A stretch of DNA of 64,000 nt from Trichothermofontia sichuanensis B231 (GTDB taxonomy: Bacteria > Cyanobacteriota > Cyanobacteriia > B231), in the NCBI RefSeq assembly GCF_026240635.1, contig NZ_CP110848.1, positions 1,304,501 to 1,368,500 on the forward strand, in the 5' to 3' direction. Under the pieces are notes generated by a model. It saw only the letters and a program-made list of their open reading frames with translations, did no database searches and was not told the DNA's origin. Every line of letters starts with the position of its first letter. Position 1 is the stretch's first letter. The position numbers and the translations under genes were made by a program. Shown one piece after another: positions 8,551 through 16,921 of this stretch.

Positions 8551-9630
8551 ATGTCTAAAAAGGGTCTTATCTCACTGATTGCCCTCGCTTTAGGGGCCTC
8601 GCTTGCTGCCTGTGGTGGACCCCCTTCGCAACCAACGGACCAAGCCAGCCCTACTGGCTCCAGTCCCTCTGGATTGGGAACTACCAGTCGGCTAGCGGCG
8701 GTCAAGTCACGCGGGAAATTAATCTGCGGTGTAGAAGGGACCATTCCTGGCTTTAGCTTTGTTGATTCCAGTGGTAACTATTCCGGCCTGGATGTCGACA
8801 TCTGTAAAGCAGTCGCCGCAGCAGTCTTAGGCGATGCTAATGCCGTTGAGTATCGTAACCTCGACTCGACAGAGCGGTTTACCGCCTTGCGGGGTGGTGA
8901 AGTGGATATGCTCTCGCGCAACACGACCTGGACTCTAAGCCGGGACGCGGCTGGGGGGAATGCGATGGAGTTTGCCCCAACCACATTTTATGACGCCCAA
9001 GGGATGATGGTGAGAGCCGATAGCGGTATCACCACCCTCCAGGACATGGAAGGCAAATCGATTTGTGTGGAAACAGGGACCACCACTGAGTTAAACCTCA
9101 CCTCTCGCATGACCGAGTTGGGAGTCAAGTATACGGATGTGAAATTCCAGGATGGGACCGAGGCCGTGCAAGCCTATCTCAGCGGTCGCTGTGATGGTTT
9201 TACCTCAGATAAGTCACAACTCTTTGCCCGCCGCACCCAGTTCCCAAACCCAGAAGAGCATATTTTATTAGATGTCACCATGTCGAAGGAGCCGTTGGGT
9301 CCCGTGACCATGAACAACGACTCTCAGTGGTACGATGTGGTGAAATGGGTCACCTTTGGGCTGATCCAGGCCGAAGAGTTTAAGATTACCCAGGCCAATG
9401 TGGACCAAGTTGCTGCATCCAGTACGAATAAGGATGTTCGCGCTTTCCTGGGGTTAGAGGGCGATTTTGGTCCCCAGTTGGGCCTGGAGAAGGACTTTAT
9501 GGTTAAGGCCATTAAAGCAGTGGGGAATTACGGGGAAATTTACGATCGCAACATTGGCGAGGGCATTCCCCGTGGTCTGAACAAGTTGTGGACCGACGGC
9601 GGCCTCATGTATTCACCCCCCTTCCGCTAA
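8551..9630 (+). CDS. aapJ: Amino-acid ABC transporter periplasmic binding lipoprotein
   Basis: Substrate-binding protein (359 residues from ATG 8551) of the polar amino-acid uptake family, AapJ/BztA/NatF-like. The N-terminus is a lipoprotein signal: MSKKG, a hydrophobic stretch, and the lipobox LAAC, so Cys is expected to be lipidated and the protein tethered outside the inner membrane. Family motifs follow: AVKSRGKLICGVEGTIPGFS, GLDVDICKAVAAAV and a second lobe with SICVETGTTTELNL. The frame is open upstream to a GTG at 8455, but the signal peptide fixes the start at 8551. It is first of four transporter genes in order binding protein, two permeases, ATPase. It would deliver glutamate, glutamine, aspartate or similar acids; exact specificity is not readable. 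Confidence 0.88.
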   Translation: MSKKGLISLIALALGASLAACGGPPSQPTDQASPTGSSPSGLGTTSRLAAVKSRGKLICGVEGTIPGFSFVDSSGNYSGLDVDICKAVAAAVLGDANAVEYRNLDSTERFTALRGGEVDMLSRNTTWTLSRDAAGGNAMEFAPTTFYDAQGMMVRADSGITTLQDMEGKSICVETGTTTELNLTSRMTELGVKYTDVKFQDGTEAVQAYLSGRCDGFTSDKSQLFARRTQFPNPEEHILLDVTMSKEPLGPVTMNNDSQWYDVVKWVTFGLIQAEEFKITQANVDQVAASSTNKDVRAFLGLEGDFGPQLGLEKDFMVKAIKAVGNYGEIYDRNIGEGIPRGLNKLWTDGGLMYSPPFR

Positions 9631-9733
9631 GAGAGGGCAGCGGCAAGAGATACGAGGGAACAGCATTTCTTCCCTGTCCTCTATCCTCTGTTCTCTATCC
9701 CCTATTTTGAATAGCCTGTTTTCCTAGCGCACC

Positions 9734-10900
9734 ATGTCATCCACCCCTGACACTCCGACGCCGATCTGGCGCGACGATCGCTTCTGGAAGGCCGTGTTCC
9801 AGATAGCTGTCTTGGCGGGGGTAATTGGGTTATTGAGTGTGTTCTTTAGTAACCTCAATGACAACTTAAACCGCACCGGCTTGCAATTTAGTTTTGACTT
9901 CCTGGCAAAGTCCGCCAGTTTTAGTATTGGCGAGACGCCGATTCCCTATAGTCCCAGTGATTCCTACCAAAAGGCGATCGTCGTGGGGGTGATCAACACC
10001 CTGCGGGTAGTCTTGGTCGGGTTTGTGCTAACAACTGTCCTGGGAATTTTCGCGGGTGTAGTGAGTTTTTCAGACAATTGGTTGCTGTGCAAATTAAGCT
10101 TGCTCTACGTAGAAGTGGTACGGAATACACCGCTGCTCCTGCAATTGATGTTTTGGTATTTTCCGATTTTTCTGAGCCTGCCCCCACCCCAAACGCCGGT
10201 CCAATGGCCAGGTCCCATTTTCCTGAGTAAGACGGGGATCTATGTCCCTTGGCCGACGATCACACCCATGTTTTGGCTATGGTTGCTAGCGCTGATCGGG
10301 GTCGTGATTGCGGCGATCGCCCTGTGGCAATGGCGACGATCACGACAGGTGGAGCGGGCTGAGTCGGGGCTGCCCCAACTGGTGGGCTTAATCATCCTGG
10401 GCATTATCGCCCTCGGCATGGTGACGATCGCCTTTAATTGGCAAGCACCCCAAGTGTCCAGGCCAGGACAGTTTGAGGGCGGTCTACGGCTGTCGCTGGA
10501 ATATACTGCTTTGCTGGTCGGTCTTGTGGTCTATACCGGCGCCTTCATTGCTGAAATCGTGCGGGCGGGGATTCAGGCCGTGTCACGGGGGCAGTGGGAA
10601 GCGGCGCGATCGCTGGGGTTGTCCTCTGGGCAGGTGATGCGGTTGGTGGTGTTTCCCCAAGCCTTGCGGGTGATTATTCCCCCCCTGAACAGTCAGTACA
10701 TGAACCTGGCGAAGAACTCCAGTTTGGCCTTGGCGATCGGCTATCCCGATCTGTTCTCTGTCGCCAGTACCAGTCTGAACCAGACCGGGCGACCGCTGGA
10801 AATGTTTATTATCCTGATGTCAATTTATTTGACATTGAACCTCATCATCTCCCTGGTGATGAATCAGTTGAATCGCATGGTCCAGGTCAAGGAGCGCTAA
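9734..10900 (+). CDS. aapQ: Amino-acid ABC transporter permease (AapQ/BztB/NatG type)
   Basis: Permease of 388 residues, the long type with an extended N-terminal half that marks the Aap/Bzt/Nat subfamily. Visible membrane segments include residues about 23-42 (FQIAVLAGVIGLLSVFFS), 82-110 (VGVINTLRVVLVGFVLTTVL) and several more to the C-terminus. The EAA loop that contacts the ATPase is present as RAGIQAVSRGQWEAARSLG near residue 280. The stop is 3 bases from the start of the next permease, so the two are translated together and should form a heterodimer. It lies 103 bases after the binding-protein gene. Confidence 0.88.
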   Translation: MSSTPDTPTPIWRDDRFWKAVFQIAVLAGVIGLLSVFFSNLNDNLNRTGLQFSFDFLAKSASFSIGETPIPYSPSDSYQKAIVVGVINTLRVVLVGFVLTTVLGIFAGVVSFSDNWLLCKLSLLYVEVVRNTPLLLQLMFWYFPIFLSLPPPQTPVQWPGPIFLSKTGIYVPWPTITPMFWLWLLALIGVVIAAIALWQWRRSRQVERAESGLPQLVGLIILGIIALGMVTIAFNWQAPQVSRPGQFEGGLRLSLEYTALLVGLVVYTGAFIAEIVRAGIQAVSRGQWEAARSLGLSSGQVMRLVVFPQALRVIIPPLNSQYMNLAKNSSLALAIGYPDLFSVASTSLNQTGRPLEMFIILMSIYLTLNLIISLVMNQLNRMVQVKER

Positions 10901-10903
10901 CCG

Positions 10904-12115
10904 ATGACATCCCCCCTGCCCCCTGCTCCCGCCCCACCCCTTACCCATTATCGTCCCCACCGCTGGCTTCAGAAAAATCTGTTCAATAGCTGGTTGAATG
11001 GTCTAATTACGATCGTCCTGGGGGGGGTGCTCCTCTGGGCAGGGATTGGGTTCCTCAGGTGGGCGATTGGGGCAGCCGATTGGCGGGTGATTCCGGCGAA
11101 TCTTCCCCTCTACTTTGTTGGGCGGTACCCGGCTGATCAATACTGGCGCTTGTGGTTGATGCTGGCCATTATCGGTGCGCTGTCGGGGCTAAGTTGGGGG
11201 GTACTGGCGCAACGGGCCATACGGTTGTTTACGGTTCCTGTGTTGGCGGGCCTGAGCTTAGGCGCAATCGGGATTATTCTAATTCCCACCCCCCCACTTT
11301 ACCGGCTATTCGCATTGGCGATCGCCCTCATCAGTGCAATCAGTGCTTGGGGGGGGCGGCAAGGGGCGCGGCAGTTTCCCCCGTTGAGTCGATGGCTGTC
11401 CTTGCTCTGGGCTGTGACCTTTGTCATGTCTTTCTGGTTGATCCGGGGGGGGCTGGGCCTTAAGGTGGTTTCGACGAACGATTGGGGGGGCCTCTTACTC
11501 ACCTTGATCATGTCTCTGGCCAGTATTCTGCTGTGTTTCCCCCTGGGGGTGCTGCTGGCCCTGGGTCGTCAAAGTCCCCTGCCGGTGGTGCGTGGGTTAT
11601 CAATAGCCTATATCGAATTAGTCCGGGGGGTGCCCCTGATCTCGATTTTGTTTATGGGACAGGTGATGATTCCGCTGTTTCTACCAGAGGGTGTCCGTCC
11701 CGATCGCGTCGTGCGGGCTATTTTAGGATTAACCCTTTTCAGTGCGGCTTATCTGGCCGAAAATGTGCGCGGCGGGCTTCAGGCTGTCCCCCGCGGCCAA
11801 CTGGAAGCAGCCAATGCCCTAGGATTGAATGCCCCCTTAACGGTGGGTTTGATTGTCTTGCCCCAGGCGATCAAAATTTCGATTCCAGCGATCGTGGGTC
11901 AGTTTATTGGGTTATTTCAGGACACGACGCTGTTGTCGATCGTGGGGCTGCTAGAGTTATTGGGCATCAGTCGAGCAATTTTGGCCAACCCAGAATTTTT
12001 AGGAAAATATGGTGAAACCTATCTGTTTATTGGCGTCATTTATTGGGGATTCTGTTATGCCATGTCGATCGGCAGTCGTCGGCTAGAAAAACACCTCAAT
12101 ACTGGACAGCGTTAG
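10904..12115 (+). CDS. aapM: Amino-acid ABC transporter permease (AapM/BztC/NatH type)
   Basis: Second permease, 403 residues, with about nine hydrophobic segments and the EAA-loop equivalent RGGLQAVPRGQLEAANALG near residue 290. The first 25 residues are proline-rich and cytoplasmic. ATG at 10904 begins 3 bases after the previous stop. The central NDWGGLLLTLIMSLASILLC region starts the conserved transmembrane core. Together with AapQ it builds the channel of a polar amino-acid importer. The ATPase gene follows after 76 bases. Confidence 0.88.
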   Translation: MTSPLPPAPAPPLTHYRPHRWLQKNLFNSWLNGLITIVLGGVLLWAGIGFLRWAIGAADWRVIPANLPLYFVGRYPADQYWRLWLMLAIIGALSGLSWGVLAQRAIRLFTVPVLAGLSLGAIGIILIPTPPLYRLFALAIALISAISAWGGRQGARQFPPLSRWLSLLWAVTFVMSFWLIRGGLGLKVVSTNDWGGLLLTLIMSLASILLCFPLGVLLALGRQSPLPVVRGLSIAYIELVRGVPLISILFMGQVMIPLFLPEGVRPDRVVRAILGLTLFSAAYLAENVRGGLQAVPRGQLEAANALGLNAPLTVGLIVLPQAIKISIPAIVGQFIGLFQDTTLLSIVGLLELLGISRAILANPEFLGKYGETYLFIGVIYWGFCYAMSIGSRRLEKHLNTGQR

Positions 12116-12191
12116 GACAAGTCGAGTGTAATAGTGGACACAGCTATCAGGACCTGATCCCGTGTAGGAAGTATTCACGAGAGACCCAGCC

Positions 12192-12971
12192 ATGACCCAA
12201 TCGCAAACCGAAATGATCCAGGATACGGGCACGCAAACCCATCCCATGATTGTTGCCCAGGATGTCCATAAGTGGTATGACAACCACTTCCACGTCTTGC
12301 GCGGGGTGAGCCTCACGGTTAATAAGGGCGAGGTGGTGGTGATTATGGGGCCATCAGGGTCGGGTAAATCTACCTTTATTCGGACCTTTAATGCTCTGGA
12401 ACCTTACCAAAGGGGCCGGATTGAGATTGATGGCATTCACCTCTGCCATGATTTGAAAAATATCGCCGAAATTCGCCGGGAAGTGGGGATGGTATTCCAG
12501 CAGTTTAATCTGTTTCCCCATCTGACCGTGCTGAAAAATGTGACCTTGGCTCCCATTTGGGTGCGCCGTTGGCCCAGGGCTAAAGCCGAAGAAATTGCCC
12601 TGCGGTTGCTGGAGCGGGTGGGGATTCTGGAGCAGGCCCATAAGTACCCCGGTCAGTTGTCGGGGGGACAGCAGCAACGGGTCGCGATCGCCCGTGCCCT
12701 CGCCATGCAACCCAAGATTATGCTGTTTGATGAACCGACGTCGGCCCTTGATCCAGAAATGGTGCGGGAGGTGCTGGAGGTGATGCTTTCCCTAGCGCGA
12801 TCGGGGATGACGATGGTGGTGGTCACCCACGAAGTTGGCTTTGCGCGGGAAGTAGCCGATCGTGTGGTCTTGATGGCGGATGGCCTGCTGGTGGAATCAG
12901 CCACCCCAGAAGACTTTTTCAACCGTCCCCAGGAAGAACGCACCCAGAAGTTCTTATCCCAAATTCTTTAA
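12192..12971 (+). CDS. aapP: Amino-acid ABC transporter ATPase (AapP/BgtA type)
   Basis: Nucleotide-binding subunit of 259 residues. Walker [10 protein letters not shown] lies near residue 54, the signature [15 protein letters not shown] near 156, Walker [16 protein letters not shown] near 176 and the switch His in VVVTHEVGF near 211. Sequence pattern is that of the PAAT family (GlnQ/HisP/AapP). It powers the two permeases upstream. In Anabaena-type cyanobacteria the orthologous ATPase BgtA can serve more than one transporter; whether it does here cannot be told from sequence. Confidence 0.9.
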   Translation: MTQSQTEMIQDTGTQTHPMIVAQDVHKWYDNHFHVLRGVSLTVNKGEVVVIMGPSGSGKSTFIRTFNALEPYQRGRIEIDGIHLCHDLKNIAEIRREVGMVFQQFNLFPHLTVLKNVTLAPIWVRRWPRAKAEEIALRLLERVGILEQAHKYPGQLSGGQQQRVAIARALAMQPKIMLFDEPTSALDPEMVREVLEVMLSLARSGMTMVVVTHEVGFAREVADRVVLMADGLLVESATPEDFFNRPQEERTQKFLSQIL

Positions 12972-13208
12972 GCATCCTCACAAAATGAGAATCTGGTGAG
13001 AATCTGGTGTCAGTAACCGCGCATTATTTTTAGGATAACAATTATATCTTGGCTACACTCAGCCATTTCTTCCAGGCGGATGCGAGGATAATCCCGCTTC
13101 GCCATTTTTTGTGAGTTTTCTTAGCAGCCATGATGGCATCTGCTCTCCACGTGAAAGGAGAGTCAGACTTATAATGGAGAAATACATTTATTCCCTGGAG
13201 CGGGCTAT
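12972..13208. other. Intergenic region, nothing certain
   Basis: 237 bases after the ATPase gene. It contains a short direct repeat (GAGAATCTGGT at 12987 and again at 12999) and a 31-codon minus-strand frame (13010-13105) starting MAKRDYPRIRLEEM that I cannot place. It looks like the left margin of the decayed accessory stretch that follows. Confidence 0.35.
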
Positions 13209-13469
13209 ATGTCACTCAGCGAACTGTTACCAACTGTTAATCAGTTATCTCACCAAAATAAACTTCGATTGCTCCACTTTCTCCTTGTGGCAGTCGCTAA
13301 GGAAGAAGGGCGGAGTCTAGAACCAACCAGAAAAGTTGACTCGGTGAATAAGTTACTCCAGCAGCGTGCATCTACTGAGACAGTGGTATAGTCACCTCAA
13401 ACACATAGCGCATCTGTTCAGGCATTGTCAGATCTTCTGATAGCAGCAAAGGCAGCATCCAATGCTTGA
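13209..13469 (+). pseudogene. Small antitoxin-like gene with an in-frame TAG
   Basis: ATG at 13209 follows a GGAG site and encodes MSLSELLPTVNQLSHQNKL and LLHFLLVAVAKEEG, the style of the small cyanobacterial proteins with a helical N-terminus often found as the first gene of antitoxin-like pairs. The frame meets TAG at 13389 after 60 residues, directly after ETVV. Reading on in the same frame gives SPQTHSASVQALSDLLIAAK and then TGA at 13467, a sensible C-terminus. Related proteins, as I recall them, carry a Trp before SP at this point, so a TGG to TAG change is likely. Either the 60-residue form is used or the gene is dead. The next frame starts inside its 3' end, an arrangement typical of paired genes. 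Confidence 0.5.
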
Positions 13470-13617
13470 TGGACAACGATATTCATTCACTGAACGAATT
13501 GATAGTCTTGGGCGCTCTGTCATCATGCCATATTTGCCGCGGGTGATTGGGAACGTTAGCCACTCTACCAATAATCATAAACATTATCAAAGAGGAGTTA
13601 AGTATGAAGACAAATGA
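13462..13617 (+). pseudogene. Truncated retropepsin-like (aspartyl protease family) gene start
   Basis: ATG at 13462 overlaps the stop of the preceding small gene. It reads MLDGQRYSFTERIDSLGRS and VIMPYLP, which resembles the opening of small cyanobacterial retropepsin-like proteins that are encoded next to such antitoxin-like genes. After the PYLP segment (about 13540) the sequence stops making sense (RVIGNVSHSTNN) and ends at 13617. The DTGA active-site segment, expected a few residues later in the family, is missing. I read this as a gene whose body was lost when the AT-rich DNA to its right was joined. The family assignment is from memory of short sequence and is tentative. Confidence 0.4.
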
Positions 13618-13858
13618 TGCAGAACAAGCTTATAAACCGTTGTCTGATAAACTTCAGGAGCTTTATGCTTATGTAGAGAATCAACTCAGAACCGTAATTC
13701 CGAAGAGTGGAAGTGGGAGCAACCGAACACCAGAAGAAGAATTCATCAATCGTTTATTAGCAAGTCTCCGACCATATTTCACATGGGGGTTATTCTCAGG
13801 CGAACAAGTACCGAGGAAAGTATTTCCCCTGAAGAACTTGAGTCAGGAAAATACTTGA
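13604..13858 (+). CDS. Hypothetical protein (AT-rich island)
   Basis: Open frame of 84 residues from ATG 13604, with a very good ribosome site (AGAGGAG, 7 bases before the ATG). It starts MKTNDAEQAYKPLSDKLQEL and continues with a charged helical sequence to about residue 60 (PEEEFINRLLASLRPYFTWG). After that the frame becomes less protein-like while the overlapping frame starting at 13783 takes over. The simplest reading is one longer gene broken by a frameshift near 13780; two overlapping genes is the alternative. Base use is AT-rich compared with the flanking genes. No family recognised. Confidence 0.5.
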   Translation: MKTNDAEQAYKPLSDKLQELYAYVENQLRTVIPKSGSGSNRTPEEEFINRLLASLRPYFTWGLFSGEQVPRKVFPLKNLSQENT

Positions 13859-14172
13859 GTACGATTGGGGTGCTTGAAAAGATGATGGATAATATGAATA
13901 ATCTTGGCATTAAAAATATTATTCTTGTTGCGAATCCTGGTCATATGTACCGATGTTACCAATTGGTGCAAAAAGTTGCTACTGATATGCACATGAACGT
14001 GTGCGTCTATATTGCAGATTGTACGAAAGTTGAGTATGATCCGAGTTCAGCTCAAAGTTGGGTGAGAAGTCCCCTTGCATTTTGGGAGTATGATATTATT
14101 TCACGGTCGCGAGAAGTTGTCCTCAAGCAAATACTCGAAGAATGGCGTGATAGCAAAAGTGTCGAACCTTAA
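13783..14172 (+). CDS. Hypothetical protein, possibly C-terminal part of a YdcF/DUF218-like protein
   Basis: Frame of 129 residues overlapping the previous one by 76 bases. It holds LESGKYLSTIGVLEKMMDN followed by NNLGIKNIILVANPGHMYRC, reminiscent of YdcF/DUF218-type proteins in which a strand-loop segment LLVT/LVA precedes an H-x-x-R motif. The end, SWVRSPLAFWEYDIISRSRE, is plausible protein. There is no ribosome site at 13783, so it may be the second half of the preceding frame after a frameshift. Its stop converges with the stop of a transposase scrap on the other strand. Function unknown; the YdcF link is weak. Confidence 0.4.
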   Translation: MGVILRRTSTEESISPEELESGKYLSTIGVLEKMMDNMNNLGIKNIILVANPGHMYRCYQLVQKVATDMHMNVCVYIADCTKVEYDPSSAQSWVRSPLAFWEYDIISRSREVVLKQILEEWRDSKSVEP

Positions 14173-14371
14173 GATTTTCTTTTAAACAAGTTTACTTGGT
14201 GAATACCCTGTGTCCAGAGCAACTTGCTCGTCAAACTAACAATGGTTGAATCCAGAGGAAATAAAGTCAGCTTCGCAGTCTCAATCTTACGCCTTTTGTA
14301 GAGTTTCTGCTTCAGTGCCAAAAAGAGATCATAAAGTATCTGGAGATCACGGTTCTTAATGGCTTTAGAAA
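14169..14371 (-). pseudogene. IS4-family transposase fragment
   Basis: On the minus strand a 66-codon stretch without a start reads SKAIKNRDLQILYDLFLALK, then TAKLTLFPLDSTIVSLTSKL and LWTQGIHQVNLFKRKS before TAA. The PLDSTIVSLTSKLLW segment is characteristic of the first catalytic Asp region of IS4-type DDE transposases. Only this internal piece is left; both ends of the element are missing. It is joined on its 5' side to an IS630-type scrap. Confidence 0.6.
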
Positions 14372-14377
14372 ATCACA

Positions 14378-14482
14378 GCTTTTAGCGACTCGGAAACGTT
14401 GAGCGAGTTGTCGTTGGGAGATAGGTTCCGATTCATAGACCTCCAAGATCTTCTGGCGAAACGCCAGTGGATATGCTTTCAT
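14378..14482 (-). pseudogene. IS630-family transposase N-terminal fragment
   Basis: From ATG 14482 the minus strand reads MKAYPLAFRQKILEVYE and SEPISQRQLAQRFRVAKS, the N-terminal helix-turn-helix of an IS630-type transposase. The similarity ends at about residue 35, where the IS4-type scrap begins in another frame. Inverted repeats and the DDE domain are absent, so the element is dead. Confidence 0.65.
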
Positions 14483-14484
14483 CT

Positions 14485-14715
14485 CTTGACTCATTTCCCT
14501 ATACTGGTGCAACGACAATTGTGGATGCCCTAGAGGCTAATCTCCCCATCGTGACGCTGACAGGAGAAACGTTACGTGAGGACTTATCGGCAGGCATGTT
14601 ACGAGCCTGTGAATTAAATCATTGTATTGTTAGGTCTATTGATGCCTACTTAGAGCGTGCCCGGTTATTGGCTAATCATCCTGAGTTGTTACTCGTGACA
14701 CTTTTAGCCGTCTAG
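14485..14715 (+). pseudogene. C-terminal fragment of an O-GlcNAc-transferase-like (GT41) protein
   Basis: The plus-strand frame reads LDSFPYTGATTIVDALEANL, then PIVTLTGETLREDLSAGMLR and ends with ELLLVTLLAV at TAG 14713. The first segment matches the UDP-GlcNAc-binding end of bacterial TPR/OGT (SPINDLY-like) glycosyltransferases (LDSFPY-x-G-x-T-T...AL...G/A-x-P-V-V-T). The rest of the gene is missing: upstream the sequence changes abruptly into the IS630 scrap, whose start codon lies only 3 bases away. The open frame extends to GTG 14467, but that start is accidental. Confidence 0.6.
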
Positions 14716-14734
14716 ATACAGGCATCTGAACGTT

Positions 14735-15985
14735 TCATTCTCCTACTTCAGCTGGGGGATCGAGCGTCTCCGTAGGAGATGCTGCGCTAATGGGACCTGT
14801 CTCCGGGTAGGAACTCGGACTGGGCATCTCTGAGGAGGGAGGTGCAGCGATGACTGGGGATAGACCGGGAGAGTGCTCTGCCGCCCCCTCCACCGCGGCT
14901 AATACCGGGGTATCGTGACTCCCCACCACAGCCAGTGCTTCCGATGGTAGAGTGCCCTGCCAATAGTCCAGAAAGTCTTTGATAAACGCTTCTTCCACCC
15001 AGATTTTCACCACCACTGCCAGAGGCAACGCTAAGATCAACCCCAAAAGGCCCAAGAAGGTGGCAAAAAAGATCTGAGCGATGAGGGTGGCGGCGGGCAA
15101 CAGCGAGACCTGCTTTTGCATCACCATTGGGCTGAACCAGTAGCTTTCCAGGTTTTGCACTACCACATACAAAATCACGACTGCCAGCGCTTTCCCCGGT
15201 GAATCCAGCAGCGCCACGGCCACCGGGAACACCCCACTCACCGTTGGGCCAATATTCGGAACAAAGTTGAACACCCCCGCTAGTAGGGCATGGGCAAAGA
15301 CAAAGCGCACCTGAAGCATCAATAACCCGATCGCGCAGAGGGTCGCCACAAATATAGAATTGAACGACACGCCCCCCAGCCAACTCAAGAGGGCGACTTC
15401 ACACCGGCTCAGAATCTCGTCCGTGCGCCGCCGGTAGAAGGAGGGGAACAAGCGAACGGCCAAACGGCGATAGGCCAGGGGATCGGCCAGAATCATCACC
15501 GTTAGGACCAGGACCAGTAACAGTTGTAAAAGAACCGCCAGGGAGTTATTCAGAAACGCAAACAGGTTGCCAAACAGTTCCTTACCCAAGCTCCAGGTTT
15601 GCTGCGTGAAGTCACCGAGGTGGGGCAGTTGCAGGTTGTGTTGCAAGATCCAGTCAGGCGGCTCTTTGAGCAGACGATCGAGCCAAACTGAGAAGCGGGT
15701 AAAGCCCACAGGAACCAGTTGCAAAAGCTGCTGAAACTGATCGATAAACGGCGGCATGACGAGGCCCACAAAGAGGACCGCCCCGATCACGACCATGAGC
15801 ATGGCAATGAGCACGGCCACTCCCCGTTTGACACTGAAGCGGTTCATAATCCAGCGCACCAGACTATTGAGGGCCGTTGCCAAGACCACTGCTGTAAACA
15901 GCAACAATAGGATTTGGCGAAATTGCCACAGGATCACGAGGGCAATTCCCAAAAAAACCAGGCCCACCCAATCAATCAGTCTCAC
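14735..15985 (-). CDS. AI-2E family (PerM/DUF20) membrane transporter
   Basis: Integral membrane protein of 416 residues with seven to eight hydrophobic segments, for example GLVFLGIALVILWQFRQILL at the N-terminus and QIFFATFLGLLGLILALPLA near residue 320. The pattern with a long soluble insertion (FIDQFQQLLQLVPVGFTRFS, about residues 80-130) is that of the AI-2E/PerM family, whose members export or exchange small solutes; the substrate of cyanobacterial members is unknown. The C-terminal 65 residues are Pro/Ser-rich and probably disordered. The start is GTG 15985 with a GGAG site 8 bases before it. The gene runs towards the decayed stretch on its left. Confidence 0.85.
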   Translation of the reverse strand: MRLIDWVGLVFLGIALVILWQFRQILLLLFTAVVLATALNSLVRWIMNRFSVKRGVAVLIAMLMVVIGAVLFVGLVMPPFIDQFQQLLQLVPVGFTRFSVWLDRLLKEPPDWILQHNLQLPHLGDFTQQTWSLGKELFGNLFAFLNNSLAVLLQLLLVLVLTVMILADPLAYRRLAVRLFPSFYRRRTDEILSRCEVALLSWLGGVSFNSIFVATLCAIGLLMLQVRFVFAHALLAGVFNFVPNIGPTVSGVFPVAVALLDSPGKALAVVILYVVVQNLESYWFSPMVMQKQVSLLPAATLIAQIFFATFLGLLGLILALPLAVVVKIWVEEAFIKDFLDYWQGTLPSEALAVVGSHDTPVLAAVEGAAEHSPGLSPVIAAPPSSEMPSPSSYPETGPISAASPTETLDPPAEVGE

Positions 15986-16249
15986 CAGTGTTACTCCTCT
16001 CCCCTAGTTCACTGCAATCGCAGCACATCTCTATCGGCGCATCGTACCTGATCGTTCGTCAGCAGTATCATAGCCTGCTTTTCCCTGGGCTGAGTCAGCA
16101 CAGGCTCCAGTGGATAGGTGCGAGTAAACGGTCATGCCTAAAAAGCTTCACAACGTTGGTAGTAACGACTTTAGTCGTCTCAGGCTAAAGCCCGCCCTAT
16201 ATGCTGCCCAATTGATTAGGGGCTACCCTAGCTGGATCAGTTTCTAGAT

Positions 16250-16888
16250 TTAGCGGCCCAAACTATGGAGGTGATTAATCGTCTCGGCACACTGCTGGGT
16301 GAGGTCTTCCAGCACCGATCGCGCCGAAGAGGGGGGAGGAGGGATGAGGGGCGCAATCCGCACCGTAACGGGGACCGATCGCGGCCAACGTGCCCCTGGG
16401 GGTTCAATGGCTGCCGTTCCCCAAAGACTGACAGGGAGAAGGGGGGCGTTCACCTTGGCAGCAATCAAAGCTGCACCGAGTTTGGGATCAGTAATGCGAC
16501 CATCCGGGGTCCGGGTTCCCTGGAGGAAAATACCCGTAGCCCAACCCGCTTCTAGGGACGCGATCGCCGCCCGCATTGCCGCCCGATCGCCCTCCCCCCG
16601 TCTGACAGGATAGGCTCCGTAGAGGCGAATGACCTGCTTGAGCACCGGCACTCGGAACAGTTCTTCCTTAGCCATAAAGGCAACTGGCCGCCGCAGACAA
16701 CACGACAACAGGGGCGGGTCAAAATTACTGGCATGGTTACTCACCACCACCACTGGCCCGGTCTGGGGAACGTGTTCAACCCCATAAACCCGACCCCGAA
16801 AATAGGTATGAAAAACTGGACTGACCACAGACCACTTCAAGAGGTGGTACAGAATCAGGTTATTCAGCGGTTCGCGATCGCGGGGCAT
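16250..16888 (-). CDS. plsC: 1-acyl-sn-glycerol-3-phosphate acyltransferase (PlsC family)
   Basis: Acyltransferase of 212 residues that adds the second acyl chain to make phosphatidic acid at the membrane. The catalytic motif NHASNFD (H-x4-D) lies near residue 51, followed by FMAKEELFRVPVLKQVIRLY, and by IFLQGTRTPDGRI, the substrate-phosphate motif in which the usual Glu of EGTRS is Gln. The later PLLPVSLWGT matches the proline motif. ATG at 16888 lies 33 bases after the stop of cysE on the same strand, so they may be co-transcribed. The Gln substitution is unusual but occurs in members of the family. Confidence 0.87.
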   Translation of the reverse strand: MPRDREPLNNLILYHLLKWSVVSPVFHTYFRGRVYGVEHVPQTGPVVVVSNHASNFDPPLLSCCLRRPVAFMAKEELFRVPVLKQVIRLYGAYPVRRGEGDRAAMRAAIASLEAGWATGIFLQGTRTPDGRITDPKLGAALIAAKVNAPLLPVSLWGTAAIEPPGARWPRSVPVTVRIAPLIPPPPSSARSVLEDLTQQCAETINHLHSLGR

Positions 16889-16921
16889 GGGCGACTTAAA
16901 TCCTTAAATCCCAGCACCATC

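Noticed and set aside
13010-13105. Minus-strand 31-codon frame starting MAKRDYPRIRLEEM
   Set aside because: The opening looks protein-like, but it is very short, lacks a ribosome site and matches nothing I recognise; it could be a scrap of a lost gene.
13111-13320. Plus-strand frame overlapping the small antitoxin-like gene
   Set aside because: The overlapping frame at 13209 has the better ribosome site and a recognisable helical protein pattern.
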